Made by a program: the position numbers and the translations under genes
Source of the DNA: Fervidobacterium gondwanense DSM 13020
GTDB taxonomy: Bacteria > Thermotogota > Thermotogae > Thermotogales > Fervidobacteriaceae
Direction of reading: 5' to 3'
NCBI RefSeq assembly: GCF_900143265.1
Contig: NZ_FRDJ01000007.1
Span: 34,070-98,069 of the forward strand
DNA length: 64,000 nucleotides
Shown here: positions 1 through 8,691 of the stretch, piece after piece
Position numbering within the stretch: the stretch's first letter is position 1
Layout of the letters: each line of letters begins with the position of its first letter
The notes under the pieces: generated by a model
Databases searched by the model: none
Told to the model about the DNA's origin: nothing
The model's input: only the letters and a program-made list of their open reading frames with translations

Positions 1-111
1 CCTTAAATATGCAGGCGCATCTTTTTGAAAAAAGTAATTCTGCACGTCTATAACTAATATCGCAGGATTGAGCAAGGACAAACTGTGCTTTTCTTTTTCC
101 AAATAGAACAC
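1..111 (-). CDS. Isochorismatase/nicotinamidase-family cysteine hydrolase (partial, N-terminal end only)
   Basis: Reading the minus strand from about 111 gives an open frame that runs off the left edge. After roughly 15 residues it contains PAILVIDVQNYF followed by DAPAYL. This matches the first strand and catalytic Asp of the isochorismatase/nicotinamidase fold, whose usual form is (A)LLVIDMQNxF. The family hydrolyses amides or vinyl ethers with an Asp-Lys-Cys triad; only the Asp is inside the window, so the substrate cannot be judged. A GTG at 109-111 follows a GGTGA-like ribosome binding site and is the likely start; in-frame TTG codons lie slightly upstream. It is the last visible gene of a three-gene minus-strand run with the unknown protein and the DUF1576 protein. 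Confidence 0.7.
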   Translation of the reverse strand, partial: MFYLEKEKHSLSLLNPAILVIDVQNYFFQKDAPAYLR

Positions 112-124
112 ATCTTCACCTTCC

Positions 125-457
125 TTACCGTTCAACAAACATCTCTAAAGTAATCGAGTCCACCTTTGCTTCTATTTCAAATTTCTTCATGTAAGGCGCA
201 ATAGCGAAAATATCTTGTAGACTTCCAACTTGTGTGGCAAGAGACGAATAATATCTCAGCTCAGGGTGGTCTTTTATTTTTGAGAGTTTTTTTAATTCCA
301 GTATTACATCATCAGTCGCTTTGATGTTTGCTTCAAGCATTACATAGAAATTCTTGTCGGATACTACAATTTCCGATGAAACAAGGTGGGCACCGTTTTT
401 TAACAAATAATAAGTCATCTCATTCATAACTGAAACGATAAGCTTTTCAATTTCCAT
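125..457 (-). CDS. Conserved-looking hypothetical protein, 110 aa
   Basis: I do not recognise this family. The ATG at 455-457 is chosen because a GGGGTGA ribosome binding site precedes it; a start 21 bases further upstream is possible but lacks this spacing. The product is about 110 aa, soluble, with alternating helical and strand-like segments, no signal peptide, no membrane segment and no cysteines. Its start overlaps the end of the upstream DUF1576 gene by 11 bases, and the isochorismatase-like gene follows about 13 bases later, so the three are probably cotranscribed. Function is unknown. Confidence 0.7.
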   Translation of the reverse strand: MEIEKLIVSVMNEMTYYLLKNGAHLVSSEIVVSDKNFYVMLEANIKATDDVILELKKLSKIKDHPELRYYSSLATQVGSLQDIFAIAPYMKKFEIEAKVDSITLEMFVER

Positions 458-1688
458 TTCTTTCACCCCACTTCTCAACGATTCTGTTCTTTATATTTTT
501 AACAGCTTCTATTAATGGTAAAAGGAAAAGTGCCACAAAACCTCCTGAGAAACCATTATTGTAGAGGTTCATTCCAAAATGTAAGCTTCCAATGTTCAAG
601 ACAAGTGCGCTGTGGAGGTATCCAGCGATTATTCCCCAAATAAACCCGAATTCACCTGCTATAGGTGCCAATGTGGTTCCAAACAGAACAGCTAAGACCA
701 TTATAGGACTATTTACAGGTTGAGAATTTGTTAGTGCTCCTATCATAACACCAAGAAAGACAGGTGCAATATTCTTTGGATGTTTTCCCAACGCTCCGAA
801 ACCAGCCAACGTCATTATTCCGCCGATGGTTGGTCCATTGAGCGGTGCACCAACCAACAAGACGTATGACGTACCTATCAAACCAAGTATACCAACGTTC
901 ATAAACGCAATTGCCTCATTTTCCAAAAGCACAAAGTCTGTTAGAAGTTTTCCCGAATATTTGAATATGCTTTTGTATTTCGCAAATGTCCAGCCGTTCA
1001 GTTTTAGCCCATACAACAGAATGAGATAAAAGAAGGTGTATACAAAGATAGACAGCAACAATTGATTTTCAGTGTGCCATATCAATCGAGGTTCTGGATG
1101 TAAATCATACGCTCTCAATATTCCACCGATAAACATTCCTAACAAACCAGCAGTGAAACCAATGTTGTAGAGGTTATATCCTCTGTGCAAAGTTAGAGCA
1201 AAGCTTCCGAGTGGTGGAAGGAAGAATCCAATTATCAAGACGATTATCAAACCGATATAATCAAAACCTTTGTCAAGAACAAGATGCGTTGTTATAGGTG
1301 CGAGTGCTGTTCCAAAGTACGAAACGTATAGGTAAGTTCTCACATTTTCACCAATAACAATTGAATAAAGAAATACTCCCGCAACAATTGGCCATACATT
1401 GAAGATATTCTTACCAAATAACGCGAAGCCACCAATAGTCATCACTGCTGCAACCGAAACACCCGTTGGGTTGATTTTGAGAAGCTTAAAGATAAATGTA
1501 AAGGCAAGCATCAAAAATCCGCTGTTTAAGAAAGCTCCTCCTAATCCTGCAATTTCAAAGTAATCCGTAATTAAATAATCAGGTGATTTGATAATATGAA
1601 TAAGTTCTTCAATTATGTTAAACCCTCCGACAGCAATGCCAAAAACAATAAAAATAAAGGAAATGGTAAATAAAAATCTATACACCAC
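447..1688 (-). CDS. DUF1576-family polytopic membrane protein
   Basis: A protein of about 413 aa made almost entirely of hydrophobic segments, around ten or more helices. I recognise the DUF1576 pattern from GGAFLNSGFL, GGFALFGKN and RGYNLYNIGF. The two halves are related. The first half carries GGFALFGKNIFN, FGTALAPI and YNLYNIGFTAG; the second carries AGFGALGKHPKN, FGTTLAPI and MNLYNNGFSGG in the same order. This implies an internal duplication, as in many transporters. Several GTG codons in tandem (1683-1691) could start translation; the middle one has the best distance from GGGGTGA. The substrate is unknown. The promoter lies just upstream, back to back with the exporter leader promoter. 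Confidence 0.75.
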   Translation of the reverse strand: MVYRFLFTISFIFIVFGIAVGGFNIIEELIHIIKSPDYLITDYFEIAGLGGAFLNSGFLMLAFTFIFKLLKINPTGVSVAAVMTIGGFALFGKNIFNVWPIVAGVFLYSIVIGENVRTYLYVSYFGTALAPITTHLVLDKGFDYIGLIIVLIIGFFLPPLGSFALTLHRGYNLYNIGFTAGLLGMFIGGILRAYDLHPEPRLIWHTENQLLLSIFVYTFFYLILLYGLKLNGWTFAKYKSIFKYSGKLLTDFVLLENEAIAFMNVGILGLIGTSYVLLVGAPLNGPTIGGIMTLAGFGALGKHPKNIAPVFLGVMIGALTNSQPVNSPIMVLAVLFGTTLAPIAGEFGFIWGIIAGYLHSALVLNIGSLHFGMNLYNNGFSGGFVALFLLPLIEAVKNIKNRIVEKWGERNGN

Positions 1689-1718
1689 CACAAATCACCC
1701 CTATTTTGATATATTTTT

Positions 1719-1739
1719 CACAGTGATTATATCACAGTG
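1719..1739 (-). promoter_or_regulatory. Extended -10 promoter for the DUF1576 operon with flanking direct repeats
   Basis: On the minus strand the sequence reads TGATATAAT, an extended -10 element, at 1726-1734. It is bracketed by two copies of CACAGTG (plus strand, 1719-1725 and 1733-1739) in direct orientation, 14 bases apart start to start. No good -35 is visible, which fits an extended -10 promoter. The repeats could be a regulator site, but this is inference. Confidence 0.4.
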
Positions 1740-1755
1740 TTTTTTTGTTTCGCTA

Positions 1756-1784
1756 TTGACAAAAATCTCCGAAAATGTTAAACT
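1756..1784 (+). promoter_or_regulatory. Promoter of the exporter leader
   Basis: TTGACA at 1756-1761 and TAAACT at 1779-1784 are separated by exactly 17 bases, with TG one base before the -10 element. Transcription would start near 1791 and run through the 24-codon ORF to the terminator at 1993-2021, or beyond it into the ABC exporter. Confidence 0.7.
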
Positions 1785-1853
1785 ACTTCTGTAAAAACTT
1801 TGCAAAGCGAACTTTTGCTGAAAATTACAGCGAAATGAAAGGAGGGTTGTCCG

Positions 1854-1928
1854 ATGAAGATGACAAAGCAAGCATTAATTAAAGTTAATAAGACCTTTTT
1901 CAAAGGACAACCCTGTGTTGGAGGTTAG
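1854..1928 (+). CDS. 24-aa leader peptide ORF
   Basis: ATG at 1854 follows a strong AAAGGAGGG site and the frame closes at TAG 1926-1928, giving 24 codons. The peptide is basic at its front (MKMTKQALIKVNK) and ends TFFKGQPCVGG, with one Cys and a Gly-Gly end. It lies between a consensus promoter and an intrinsic terminator, directly upstream of a heterodimeric ABC exporter. It is either a regulatory leader peptide, which the alternative pairings favour, or a small exported peptide, for which the basic front and GlyGly tail give only weak support. There is no run of one amino acid codon, so it is not a classical biosynthetic attenuator. Confidence 0.55.
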   Translation: MKMTKQALIKVNKTFFKGQPCVGG

Positions 1929-1992
1929 AACCCAGACCTTTAGATTTTCCAAACTTGTCTAACTCCGTACAATTTATGAGGCCAAAATAGAT

Positions 1993-2021
1993 ACTCCACG
2001 GGTTGTTCCGTGGAGTTTTTT
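1993..2021 (+). terminator. Intrinsic terminator in the exporter leader
   Basis: A perfect 9-bp stem (ACTCCACGG at 1993-2001, CCGTGGAGT at 2008-2016) with a 6-base loop is followed by six T residues. It lies about 70 bases before the first exporter gene and after the 24-codon ORF, so it would act as an attenuator. Confidence 0.85.
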
Positions 2022-2090
2022 GTTTTCAAATAGTGCAGTCATAGTCACATTCGAGACTTCTGAGGATTTCAAAATTTTGGGGGGATTGAG

Positions 2091-3926
2091 ATGGAGAAAG
2101 TATACGGCAAATCAAAGAAAGGATACATTGATAACCTAAGGATGTTAAATAAGTTCATGAAAGGCAGTCGAGTTTCTTACTTCGTAGCCATAGTTTCGAC
2201 TGCATTAGCTACGTTCCTATCAATTCTGACACCACTTGTTATAAGGTTTACACTCGATAATTTGATAGGAAGAAAAGAAATCGATTCACAACTTGTAAGA
2301 CGTTTAGTGAATCTTGTTGGATATGAGTTTCTTTCACGAAACATATGGATAGTGGGCGTCTTTATCGTTCTGCTTACTTTATTGAATGGACTTTCAAGCT
2401 ACCTGAGAGGAAAGTATTCTTCAAAAGCTGCGGAAGGGTTTGCAGAGAGGCTAAAGAACGCTCTGTTTGAAAAGATAATCAAAGTTCCTGTAGAATTTCA
2501 CAGCAAATACAGTTCCGGGGAGCTCATTCAGAGGTGCACCTCTGATGTAGAGACAATCAGGAATTTCCTTGCAAATGAATTAGTTGAAGTCAGCAGAACA
2601 ATTTTTCTAATAATAATGGTCATGTATACTATGCTTCGAATGGACAAAGTGCTAACCGGAATCGCAGTGGTAACGATTCCTGCATTGATTGGCGTATCAT
2701 ACTGGTTTTTCAAAATGGTAGAGAAGTATTTTAAGATGGCAGATGAAGCTGAAGCGGAAATGACGACGGTTGTACAAGAGAATATAACGGGAATACGGGT
2801 TGTAAAAGCTTTTACCCTCGAAAGAGAGCAGACAGAGAAGTTTCAGAGTAAGAACCTGAACTTTCAAAGGCTTGACTATAAACTGTATGTTTTGTTTGCA
2901 AGATACTGGGCAGTGAGCGATTTTATAGCTCTCGTTCAGATTGCGCTCGTGAGTATCTTTGGAATATTCTTTACAATTTCTGGGAAGATTACATTAGGCA
3001 CGTTCATTGCATTTACAAGTTATGTTGGTATGTTCCTTTGGCCAGTAAGACAGCTTGGAAGAATTCTTTCGAATTTAAGCAAGATGAATGTGTCTCTCAA
3101 CAGGGTCGGGGAGATATTGAAACATGAAGACGAGACATCGGATGAAGTTTCAGAAAGTGAAGAGATAAGGGAATGGACATTCAGAGGTGAAATAGAATTC
3201 AGGAATGTATCGTTTAAATACGGTGATAATGAAGTGCTTCGCGGTGTTTCTTTCAAAATCGATGCTGGAGAAACAGTAGGGATATTTGGTCCTACTGGGT
3301 CTGGAAAATCGACTCTTCTTAATCTATTGCTGAAGCTCTATACTAACTATGAAGGTGAGATACTTATCGACGGAATTGAGTTAAGAAATATTCCAAGAAA
3401 GGTGCTGAGAGAGAATATAGGCTTTGTTTCACAAGAGCCATTCCTGTTTTCCAAGCAAGTTGATGAAAACGTTGCAATAACAAAAGAAACGATAGATATG
3501 GAAGAAGTTATGTATGCAACAACTACAGCATCTTTGCATGATGATATCGAGACTTTTCCAAACAAATATAAGACAATCATAGGTGAACGTGGTGTCACAC
3601 TTTCAGGCGGCCAAAGACAAAGGATGGCGATAGCAAGAACCATAATTAGAGAATATCCTGTGTTGATATTTGATGATTCCATGAGCGCCGTTGATACCGA
3701 AACTGAATACAAGATACGTTTGGCTTTAAGAGAACGAACAAAGGGACTAACTACTATCATAGTCTCTCATAGAATTCCAAGTATAAAACACGCAGACAAG
3801 ATAGTCGTTTTGGAAAATGGCATTGTTACGGCTATAGGCAAGCACGAGGAGTTGATAAAAATTGATGGGATTTACAAGAAAGTTTGGAAAATTCAGTCGT
3901 TGATCGAAGATGAGTACAGAAGCTGA
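2091..3926 (+). CDS. ABC exporter half-transporter with degenerate catalytic site (heterodimer subunit 1)
   Basis: A 611-aa ABC half-exporter. Residues about 30-330 form a six-helix type IV permease domain. The nucleotide-binding domain follows, with Walker A GPTGSGKST (about 402-410), a complete LSGGQRQR signature (about 505) and Walker B LIFDDS, then a VSHR switch region. The residue after the Walker B Asp is Asp instead of the catalytic Glu, so this subunit should carry the inactive site of a heterodimer. This is the arrangement known in Thermotoga TM287/TM288 and in BmrC/BmrD. The ATG at 2091 follows GGGGGATTG. It acts in the cytoplasmic membrane with the next gene, 23 bases downstream. 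The substrate is unknown; drugs, lipids or peptides are typical. Confidence 0.9.
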   Translation: MEKVYGKSKKGYIDNLRMLNKFMKGSRVSYFVAIVSTALATFLSILTPLVIRFTLDNLIGRKEIDSQLVRRLVNLVGYEFLSRNIWIVGVFIVLLTLLNGLSSYLRGKYSSKAAEGFAERLKNALFEKIIKVPVEFHSKYSSGELIQRCTSDVETIRNFLANELVEVSRTIFLIIMVMYTMLRMDKVLTGIAVVTIPALIGVSYWFFKMVEKYFKMADEAEAEMTTVVQENITGIRVVKAFTLEREQTEKFQSKNLNFQRLDYKLYVLFARYWAVSDFIALVQIALVSIFGIFFTISGKITLGTFIAFTSYVGMFLWPVRQLGRILSNLSKMNVSLNRVGEILKHEDETSDEVSESEEIREWTFRGEIEFRNVSFKYGDNEVLRGVSFKIDAGETVGIFGPTGSGKSTLLNLLLKLYTNYEGEILIDGIELRNIPRKVLRENIGFVSQEPFLFSKQVDENVAITKETIDMEEVMYATTTASLHDDIETFPNKYKTIIGERGVTLSGGQRQRMAIARTIIREYPVLIFDDSMSAVDTETEYKIRLALRERTKGLTTIIVSHRIPSIKHADKIVVLENGIVTAIGKHEELIKIDGIYKKVWKIQSLIEDEYRS

Positions 3927-3949
3927 AAAAGTAAGGTGGTGCAATAGTT

Positions 3950-5749
3950 ATGGAAGAAAAACTTGATAATATAAGCCGAAAGAAAGAACGAATTGATGTA
4001 AAGCTTTGGCAGGGTTTTTTCGAGTTTCTGAAAAAATACAAGATAAAAGTGTTACTTCTCCTATTAGTCATGGTATTAGTTGGCCTAATTGAAGCTACAT
4101 TTCCTTACCTTACAAGGTTTGCAATTGACACTTTCGTTGTACCTAAGAGCTTCAACGGGTTCTGGAAATTCATAGCTGCATTTTCTTTGCTTACAACAAT
4201 TCAATCGATAAATACATATGTCTTAATTGTTCTTGCAGGAAAAATCGAGACTGGAATGACACGAGACATAAGGAATTCTGCATTCTCTAAGCTACAAAAA
4301 CTCCCGTTAAGCTTCTTTGATGCTAACGGAACAGGACCGCTCATAGCCAGAATTATGTCGGACGTGCAAAGAGTTACCGGAATTTTATCATGGGGAATGG
4401 TTGATACGGTTTGGGGTATATCTACAATGACATTTATCACGTTCTACCTTTTTAGGTTGAACTGGAAAATGGCTCTTTTTGTTGTTGGCAGCATACCTGT
4501 GATTTTCTTTGTGAGTCTGTACTTCCAAAAGCTTATTTTGAGACATTATCGAATAGTTAGAAGGTACAATTCGGAAGTTACAGGAAAATTCAACGAAGGA
4601 ATTCTCGGAGCAAAAACAACAAAAATTCTTTCAGTTGAAGAAAAGACTATTGCAGAATTTTCACAGCTAACCTCAAAGATGAGGCAAGAGGCAATAAAAG
4701 CTTCGGTAATATCTTCGATATACACACCAATTATTGTCCAAATAGGTAGCATTGTTACGGCACTAATTCTCGTGTATGGCAGCAAAAACTTAGAGCAAGG
4801 AAGTATCACATACGGGACTTTGGCGGCTTTCATCTCTTACTCTATCCAATTTTTTGAGCCGCTGCGCGAACTTTCACGTGTCATGGCTGATGTTATCTCT
4901 TCACAGGCTGCTGGCGAACGTGTTATGGAAGTATTGCGAGCGCAATCAGAAGGTGAATCAAGTAGAGAGTACGCCTTAGCTGAGTTTGGCTTTGAGGGGA
5001 ACGTGGAGTTTAGGAATGTTTCTTTCAAGTACAATACAAGTGACATGGTTCTCAAGAATTTTAATTTAAAAGTTAAAAAGGGAGAGAGAATCGCAATTGT
5101 TGGACCGACAGGTTCTGGCAAGTCAACAATAGTAAACTTACTTGGGCGCTTCTATGAACCTACAGAGGGCAAGATATATTTTGATGGGGTTAACTACACA
5201 GAAATTGATTTGCGAACTCTCAGAAAGAACATTGGATATGTACTCCAAGTTCCACACCTTTTTAATGGAACTATTGCAGAGAACATAGCTGTTGGAAAAC
5301 CCGGTTGTACTCTTGAAGAAATTGTTGAGGCAGCAAAGGTTGTGAACGTCCACGACTACATTGTCAAACTGAAAGACGGCTATAATACACTCGTGGGAGA
5401 AGGTGGAACAAATCTCTCCGTAGGTCAGAGACAGTTAATAGCTTTAGCGAGAGTAGTCTTGGCAAATCCAAAAATCATAGTTATGGATGAAGCAACCAGT
5501 TCAATAGATGCCCACACAGAACATATAATCCAAGAATCTATCGATAAGATCTTACACGGAAGGACGAGTTTTGTAATAGCTCACAGATTGTCAACTATAC
5601 GGAGTGCTGACCGGATTTTGGTCATAGAAAACGGAGAAATAATAGAAGACGGAAGTCATGAACAGCTTATGAAAAAGAGAGGGCACTATTACCGACTATA
5701 TATGCAACAATTCGTAGAGGAAAAGGAGAAAGAGTTGTTCAACGTGTAA
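3950..5749 (+). CDS. ABC exporter half-transporter with catalytic Glu (heterodimer subunit 2)
   Basis: A 599-aa partner of the preceding gene. The six-helix membrane domain covers about residues 25-320. The ATPase domain has Walker A GPTGSGKST (about 384-392), Walker B IVMDEATSS with the normal catalytic Glu, and an AHR switch His. Its signature reads LSVGQRQL instead of LSGGQ. That is complementary to the partner: the partner Walker site lacking Glu pairs with this altered signature to make one dead site, while the other composite site is intact. The start has a GGTGG-type ribosome binding site. Both genes should be expressed from the attenuated promoter at 1756. It ends in a charged tail (EEKEKE) of no known role. 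Confidence 0.9.
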   Translation: MEEKLDNISRKKERIDVKLWQGFFEFLKKYKIKVLLLLLVMVLVGLIEATFPYLTRFAIDTFVVPKSFNGFWKFIAAFSLLTTIQSINTYVLIVLAGKIETGMTRDIRNSAFSKLQKLPLSFFDANGTGPLIARIMSDVQRVTGILSWGMVDTVWGISTMTFITFYLFRLNWKMALFVVGSIPVIFFVSLYFQKLILRHYRIVRRYNSEVTGKFNEGILGAKTTKILSVEEKTIAEFSQLTSKMRQEAIKASVISSIYTPIIVQIGSIVTALILVYGSKNLEQGSITYGTLAAFISYSIQFFEPLRELSRVMADVISSQAAGERVMEVLRAQSEGESSREYALAEFGFEGNVEFRNVSFKYNTSDMVLKNFNLKVKKGERIAIVGPTGSGKSTIVNLLGRFYEPTEGKIYFDGVNYTEIDLRTLRKNIGYVLQVPHLFNGTIAENIAVGKPGCTLEEIVEAAKVVNVHDYIVKLKDGYNTLVGEGGTNLSVGQRQLIALARVVLANPKIIVMDEATSSIDAHTEHIIQESIDKILHGRTSFVIAHRLSTIRSADRILVIENGEIIEDGSHEQLMKKRGHYYRLYMQQFVEEKEKELFNV

Positions 5750-5917
5750 AAAACGAGTTTAGTAAGATTATTAGCTTTAAATCCGGAATTGGAAGAGATA
5801 ATAGAAGGAATAAAAAGATTTTTTACTCTTTTGTATTCAAGAGAATGATTTTGAGATTTCGTTTATAAGTGATTGTGTATTAGACTATGTATATCCAAAA
5901 TACCTGGAGGTGAAAGA

Positions 5918-6910
5918 ATGTTGAAGAGGTTATTGCTTGCTTTAATGATATTGACTGTTCTTCTTGGTAGTTTTGCTTTTTCAAAGAAACTTGTCGTCTA
6001 TTCAAGTGTTGACGAAGCAAATGCTCGAAAGATACTCACTGCATTTACAAAAGATACCGGTATAGATGTTGACTTTGTTTTTCTCTCTTCAGGTCCGGCT
6101 TTAGCGCGAATCGAAGCTGAAAAGCAGAACCCACAAGCAGACGTGTGGTTTGGCGCACCTATGGAGAACCATATCATAGCTAAGGAAAGAGGGTTAACCC
6201 AACCATACAAGATTACTATGCCTAAAGAGATATCGTCAAGGTTCTATGATAAGGAAGGATTCTATTATCCAATTTATATGAATCCGCTTGGAATTGGCGT
6301 GAACATGACCATGCTTGAAAAGATGAAACTACCTCTTCCAGAAAGTTGGAACGACTTACTCAAAACTGTTTATAAAAAGACAATACAGTACCCGAACCCG
6401 CAATCATCAGGAACAGGATATAGCTTTGTTACAGGTCTGATAAAGATTTTAGGCGAAGACGCTGCTATGAAATTCTTAAAGCTTATGGCTAAGAATGTTC
6501 AGACGTACACTCAGAGTGGTACAGCACCTTCCAAAGCGGTAGGTATAGGTGAAGCAGTCTTTGGAATACAATTCACACCTGCATTCTTCCAGTTCATGGA
6601 TCAGGGTTACAATGTTAAAGTCGTCTTTCCAAAAGAAGGAGTTCCATATGAAGTTGCCTGTATGTCAATAATAAAGGGTGCAAAGAATATTGAAGAAGCC
6701 CAGAAACTTGTTGAATGGATTCTTTCGAAAAAGGGACAACAAGAGATTATCAATCAAAAAACATATTTTTATCCAATTCGTACAGATGTTGACTTTGGAA
6801 ATTTGCCACCACTCTCTTCGATAAAACTGATACATGTTGATCCTAAATGGGCAGCTGATAACAAGACAAGGATTGTGAATAGGTGGATTAACGAGGTTCT
6901 ACCTTACTAA
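5918..6910 (+). CDS. Fe3+-type ABC transporter substrate-binding protein
   Basis: A 330-aa periplasmic binding protein of the AfuA/FbpA type (family 1, COG1840-like). An N-terminal signal peptide (LKRLLLALMILTVLLGSFAFS) precedes KKLVVYSSVDEANARK, the first strand and helix typical of this family. LGIGVNMTML and the region near GTAPSKAVGIGEA also fit the fold. The start at 5918 follows CTGGAGGTG; a longer frame beginning at 5873 has no such site. No Cys lipobox is seen. The downstream permease and ATPase complete the system. Relatives carry ferric iron, thiamine, phosphonates or carboxylates, so the ligand cannot be named from sequence alone. A hairpin after the gene may limit read-through to the permease. 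Confidence 0.85.
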   Translation: MLKRLLLALMILTVLLGSFAFSKKLVVYSSVDEANARKILTAFTKDTGIDVDFVFLSSGPALARIEAEKQNPQADVWFGAPMENHIIAKERGLTQPYKITMPKEISSRFYDKEGFYYPIYMNPLGIGVNMTMLEKMKLPLPESWNDLLKTVYKKTIQYPNPQSSGTGYSFVTGLIKILGEDAAMKFLKLMAKNVQTYTQSGTAPSKAVGIGEAVFGIQFTPAFFQFMDQGYNVKVVFPKEGVPYEVACMSIIKGAKNIEEAQKLVEWILSKKGQQEIINQKTYFYPIRTDVDFGNLPPLSSIKLIHVDPKWAADNKTRIVNRWINEVLPY

Positions 6911-6929
6911 AACCTCTTTTCTTTAGAAG

Positions 6930-6951
6930 AAGGGGCTGTGTGCCCCTTTTT
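6930..6951 (+). terminator. Hairpin with T tract between binding-protein and permease genes
   Basis: AAGGGGC (6930-6936), a five-base loop and GCCCCTT (6942-6948) are followed by TTT and a T-rich stretch. It lies inside the transport operon, so it is probably a partial terminator that makes the binding protein more abundant than the membrane parts. Confidence 0.65.
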
Positions 6952-6995
6952 CTGTTAATTTTAGTGCTTCAAGACTTGGTCGTGAGGTGAATACG

Positions 6996-8687
6996 ATGAG
7001 TTATTCCAAAGGTGAAATAAAAGCCCATCTACTGAAACTCTTAAATGAACCTGCTTTGCTTATAACAATAGTTCTGATTTCTGGACTCTTGATAGTTTTT
7101 ATATTGCTTCCTTTGTATAAGATTTTTCAAATAAGTCTCATCAACGACGATGGAAAATTTACGCTAAATGTCTATAAAAGTGTTTTAGAGAACAACTATT
7201 TCAGGCGAGGGTTTACAAATAGTATTCTTGTGGCAACTCTTACTGCTATTTTCGGTACATTGGTTGGTTATCTGTTCGCTTACACAATTAATAGAACAGA
7301 CATACCATTCAAATCTTTTTTTAGAACGATAGCTATAATGCCCATAATATTTCCACCGTTTGTTGGTGCACTTTCACTTATCATGCTTTTTGGAGCAAAT
7401 GGGCTCATAACTTCAAGACTGCTTGGAATGACAAATGTTTACATTTATGGATTACCTGGCTTAATGGTTGCACAAGTTCTATGTTTCTTTCCAGTTGCTT
7501 TCATAACTTTGGACGGGGTACTTTCTACGATAAGCCCAACTTTAGAAGATGCTGCTTTTAACCTTGGAGCTAACCGGTGGCAAGTATTCTATAAGGTGAT
7601 ACTTCCCTTGTCGGCACCTGGAATTGCAAGCACTATGCTTGTGCTTTTTATTGAATCACTTGCTGACTTTGGTAATCCATTAATACTGGCTGGAAGTAAG
7701 TTTCCTATTCTGTCTGTCCAAGCATACCTTCAAATAACTGGAATGTACGACTTGAAAGGTGGAGCTGCATTATCTGTTTGGCTATTACTTCCATCATTAC
7801 TGGCTTTCATATTGCAGAAGTACTTTGTTGATAAGAAGAAGTATTACACGGTAACTGGAAAACCAACGATTTCTGTTCTTAAAAGTGTAAGTGAGCCCGT
7901 TAAGTGGATACTCTTTGGTATATGCTCATTCATTGTCCTATTCATACTCCTTGTCTATGGCGTTATATTTTGGGGAGCATTCACAAAAGCATGGGGAGCT
8001 AATAACGAATTTACACTTGAGAATTTCAAATACGTTTTTGACGTAGGACTGAATTCGATTAAAGGAACCCTCACAATAGCAGCTATTTCAACCCCTATTT
8101 CTGCAATTCTTGGTATGGTTATTGCGTTCTTGGTCGTTCGGAAAGTTTTTCCTGGAAAAAGGGTCATGGAATTTATATCACTACTTAGTTTCGCTGTTCC
8201 TGGCACCGTAATCGGAATAGGTTACATTCTTGCTTTTAATAGTCCACCACTCCTTCTAACAGGGACGTTGGCTATTTTAGTACTGAATTTTGTATTTAGG
8301 TATATGCCTGTTGGGATTCAGTCGGGAGTAGCCTTGCTAAATCAGGTTGACCCTTCAATAGAAGAGGCTGCATTTACTTTGCGTGCAACGAACAGGCAAG
8401 TGTTTACGAAAATCACTTTACCACTTATAACACCTGCTTTCTTCTCAGCACTCGTGTTTGCTTTTGTTCGTGCTATGACTGCGATAAGCGCTGCTATATT
8501 CTTAGTTTCAAGTCGGTGGAATCTTGTTACTGTTCAGATTCTCAGTCAAACTGAATCGGGTAGACTTTCCGAAGCTTGTGCTTTTTCTTTATTGCTCATA
8601 GTAATAATAATGGTCTTTATAGGCGTATTAAAGGTTTTCTTGAAGAATAAGGTCAGTATCAGCAACTATTCATCGGTAAGGAGTTGA
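6996..8687 (+). CDS. Fe3+-type ABC transporter permease (fused double permease)
   Basis: A 563-aa membrane protein with two copies of the BPD-type permease domain, roughly residues 60-270 and 335-545, as in FbpB/ThiP-like proteins. Each copy has an EAA-type loop that contacts the ATPase: LEDAAFNLGANRWQVF near residue 185 and IEEAAFTLRATNRQVF near 460. About twelve helices are visible. The ATG at 6996 follows GAGGTG; the alternative GTG at 6987 overlaps that site. The ATPase gene starts 4 bases after the stop. The protein moves the ligand caught by the 5918-6910 binding protein across the inner membrane. Confidence 0.88.
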   Translation: MSYSKGEIKAHLLKLLNEPALLITIVLISGLLIVFILLPLYKIFQISLINDDGKFTLNVYKSVLENNYFRRGFTNSILVATLTAIFGTLVGYLFAYTINRTDIPFKSFFRTIAIMPIIFPPFVGALSLIMLFGANGLITSRLLGMTNVYIYGLPGLMVAQVLCFFPVAFITLDGVLSTISPTLEDAAFNLGANRWQVFYKVILPLSAPGIASTMLVLFIESLADFGNPLILAGSKFPILSVQAYLQITGMYDLKGGAALSVWLLLPSLLAFILQKYFVDKKKYYTVTGKPTISVLKSVSEPVKWILFGICSFIVLFILLVYGVIFWGAFTKAWGANNEFTLENFKYVFDVGLNSIKGTLTIAAISTPISAILGMVIAFLVVRKVFPGKRVMEFISLLSFAVPGTVIGIGYILAFNSPPLLLTGTLAILVLNFVFRYMPVGIQSGVALLNQVDPSIEEAAFTLRATNRQVFTKITLPLITPAFFSALVFAFVRAMTAISAAIFLVSSRWNLVTVQILSQTESGRLSEACAFSLLLIVIIMVFIGVLKVFLKNKVSISNYSSVRS

Positions 8688-8691
8688 GAAA

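Larger units (their letters stand above)
1844..2021 (+). promoter_or_regulatory. Candidate ribosome-mediated transcription attenuator ahead of the ABC exporter
   Basis: Three segments can pair in alternative ways. Segment A (1844-1852, GGGTTGTCC) overlaps the ribosome binding site of the 24-codon ORF. Segment B (1905-1913, GGACAACCC, inside the end of that ORF) is its perfect complement. Segment C (2000-2009, GGGTTGTTCC) spans the loop and inner stem of the terminator and can also pair with B, leaving one bulged base. A:B permits the terminator; B:C would break it. A ribosome held on the early codons would free B. The layout resembles leader control of bmrCD in Bacillus subtilis. The mechanism is inferred. 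Confidence 0.55.

Noticed and set aside
1791..2022. Leader RNA as tmRNA or a known riboswitch
   Set aside because: No tmRNA-like acceptor ends or tag, and no conserved riboswitch core that I recognise; the ORF and paired segments fit attenuation better.
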